Assembly: GCA_946414095.1 (NCBI GenBank)
Contig: CAMKNB010000013.1
Location: 1-40,854, forward strand
DNA length: 40,854 nucleotides
Source: an uncultured Mycoplasmatota bacterium
GTDB lineage: Bacteria > Bacillota_I > Bacilli_A > RF39 > UBA660
Reading direction: 5' to 3'
Shown here in pieces: positions 40,508-40,854 of this stretch (within the stretch, counting starts at the first letter, position 1; each line of letters starts with the position of its first letter). Below the pieces are notes generated by a model. It was not told the origin of the DNA. It was given only the letters and a program-made list of their open reading frames with translations, and did no database searches. Made by a program: the position numbers and the translations under genes.

Positions 40508-40582
40508 TTATATGATATGTTTGTTGTGTCAATTAGTAATTATAATTAATAAAATATTATAGATATTAAGGAGGTATATAAA

Positions 40583-40789
40583 ATGTATTATTATGGATAT
40601 AATGGTGGTTACTCTGCAGGAAATAGTATGAACTATAATACTTATCCTGGATATTATAACTCATCATACGGATATGGAGCTGCATTTATATTAGTACTAT
40701 TTATATTATTAGTTATTATATTTGGAGTAGGATTTATCAATAATGGTAACAATCATGAACATGGAACTCATAATTGTTGTAACAGTTAA
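40583..40789 (+). CDS. Small YjcZ-family sporulation-type membrane peptide
   Basis: The 68-residue peptide has a Tyr/Gly/Asn-rich N-terminus (YYYGYNGGYSAG), then a hydrophobic helix GAAFILVLFILLVIIFGVGF, which is the hallmark of the YjcZ/sporulation small-protein family, and a short His/Cys-rich end (NHEHGTHNCC). In Bacillus these peptides are made in sporulating cells; their function is not known. AAGGAGG precedes the ATG. It is on the plus strand, divergent from ftsW, and an IS-like end begins 15 bp after its stop. Confidence 0.75.
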   Translation: MYYYGYNGGYSAGNSMNYNTYPGYYNSSYGYGAAFILVLFILLVIIFGVGFINNGNNHEHGTHNCCNS

Positions 40790-40803
40790 AAAGGAAGTTT
40801 TAA

Positions 40804-40844
40804 TGAAGTGAACCCCATTTTGGGTACTTTATAAAAAAAGGAAA
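40804..40844 (+). mobile_element. IS-like terminal sequence at the right window edge
   Basis: TGAAGTGAACCCCA at 40804-40817 is identical, in reverse, to 41-54. CCCATTTTGGG forms a small hairpin just inside, and AAAAAGGAAAA resembles the ribosome binding site of a transposase gene starting beyond the window. The assignment to an IS3-like element is inferred. Confidence 0.4.
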
Positions 40845-40854
40845 ATTTGTTAAA

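Noticed and set aside
40500..40540. TTGACA upstream of ftsW with a TATAAT 14 bp away
   Set aside because: The 14-bp spacer is too short for a normal sigma-A promoter; a better spaced pair lies closer to the gene.

Overview
The window is very AT-rich, tightly packed DNA from a low-GC Bacillota, probably an uncultured gut-type member of class Bacilli. It uses the standard bacterial code: TGA is a stop and tryptophan is TGG. Ribosome binding sites are AGGAGG-like and promoters are clear TTGACA-N17-TATAAT. Four genes resemble Bacillus sporulation genes (ylbJ, spoVID, ysxE and a YjcZ-type small protein), which suggests a spore-forming lineage or a recent descendant of one. Nearly all genes lie on the minus strand; only the ylbJ-like gene, an acyl-CoA synthetase and the YjcZ-like gene are on the plus strand. 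No rRNA, tRNA or CRISPR array was seen.

Layout. 1-2.1 kb: an IS-like end, a truncated small ORF, a lipoprotein, and a membrane protein fused to a C39-like peptidase. 2.2-6.7 kb: a YlbL/SepM-type PDZ-Lon protease divergent from ylbJ, then two pilin-like surface proteins. 6.7-10.5 kb: lon, spoVID-like and ysxE-like genes in the Bacillus order. 10.7-12.7 kb: an operon of three unknown proteins, two with zinc ribbons and one internally duplicated. 12.8-15.1 kb: rbgA, a cyclophilin-like lipoprotein, and a coiled-coil protein with its own promoter. 15.1-22.0 kb: the most unusual part, a seven-gene operon behind a NrtR-type Nudix regulator. It encodes a zinc ribbon, a pyruvate-kinase-like protein, a PurA paralogue, a uridine-kinase-like P-loop kinase, a J-domain-pseudokinase fusion, a vWA protein and a coiled-coil protein. 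A 15-bp palindrome lies inside the regulator's own promoter and again in front of the operon.

22.0-25.2 kb: uracil-DNA-glycosylase-like, HD, ADP-ribosylglycohydrolase, cytidine deaminase and DUF1292 genes. 25.3-28.3 kb: glmS with a glmS ribozyme, a tRNA-binding (EMAP/MetRS C-terminal type) ORF with a stop at codon 2, and an XRE regulator. 28.4-33.4 kb: a DUF4300 lipoprotein with a CtpE-like P-type ATPase, divergent from an acyl-CoA synthetase. 33.4-37.5 kb: an unknown protein, a YjbR-EVE-like fusion, and a two-subunit NfnAB/glutamate-synthase-like flavoprotein pair. 37.5-40.8 kb: lepB, rplS with a candidate L19 leader, an anchored unknown protein, ftsW and a YjcZ-like gene. A second IS-like end closes the window.

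Most genes are housekeeping. The 15-22 kb operon, with nucleotide-enzyme paralogues, a pseudokinase and a Nudix sensor, is the best candidate for an undescribed system. Many terminators share bases with the stop codon of the gene they end, another sign of compaction.
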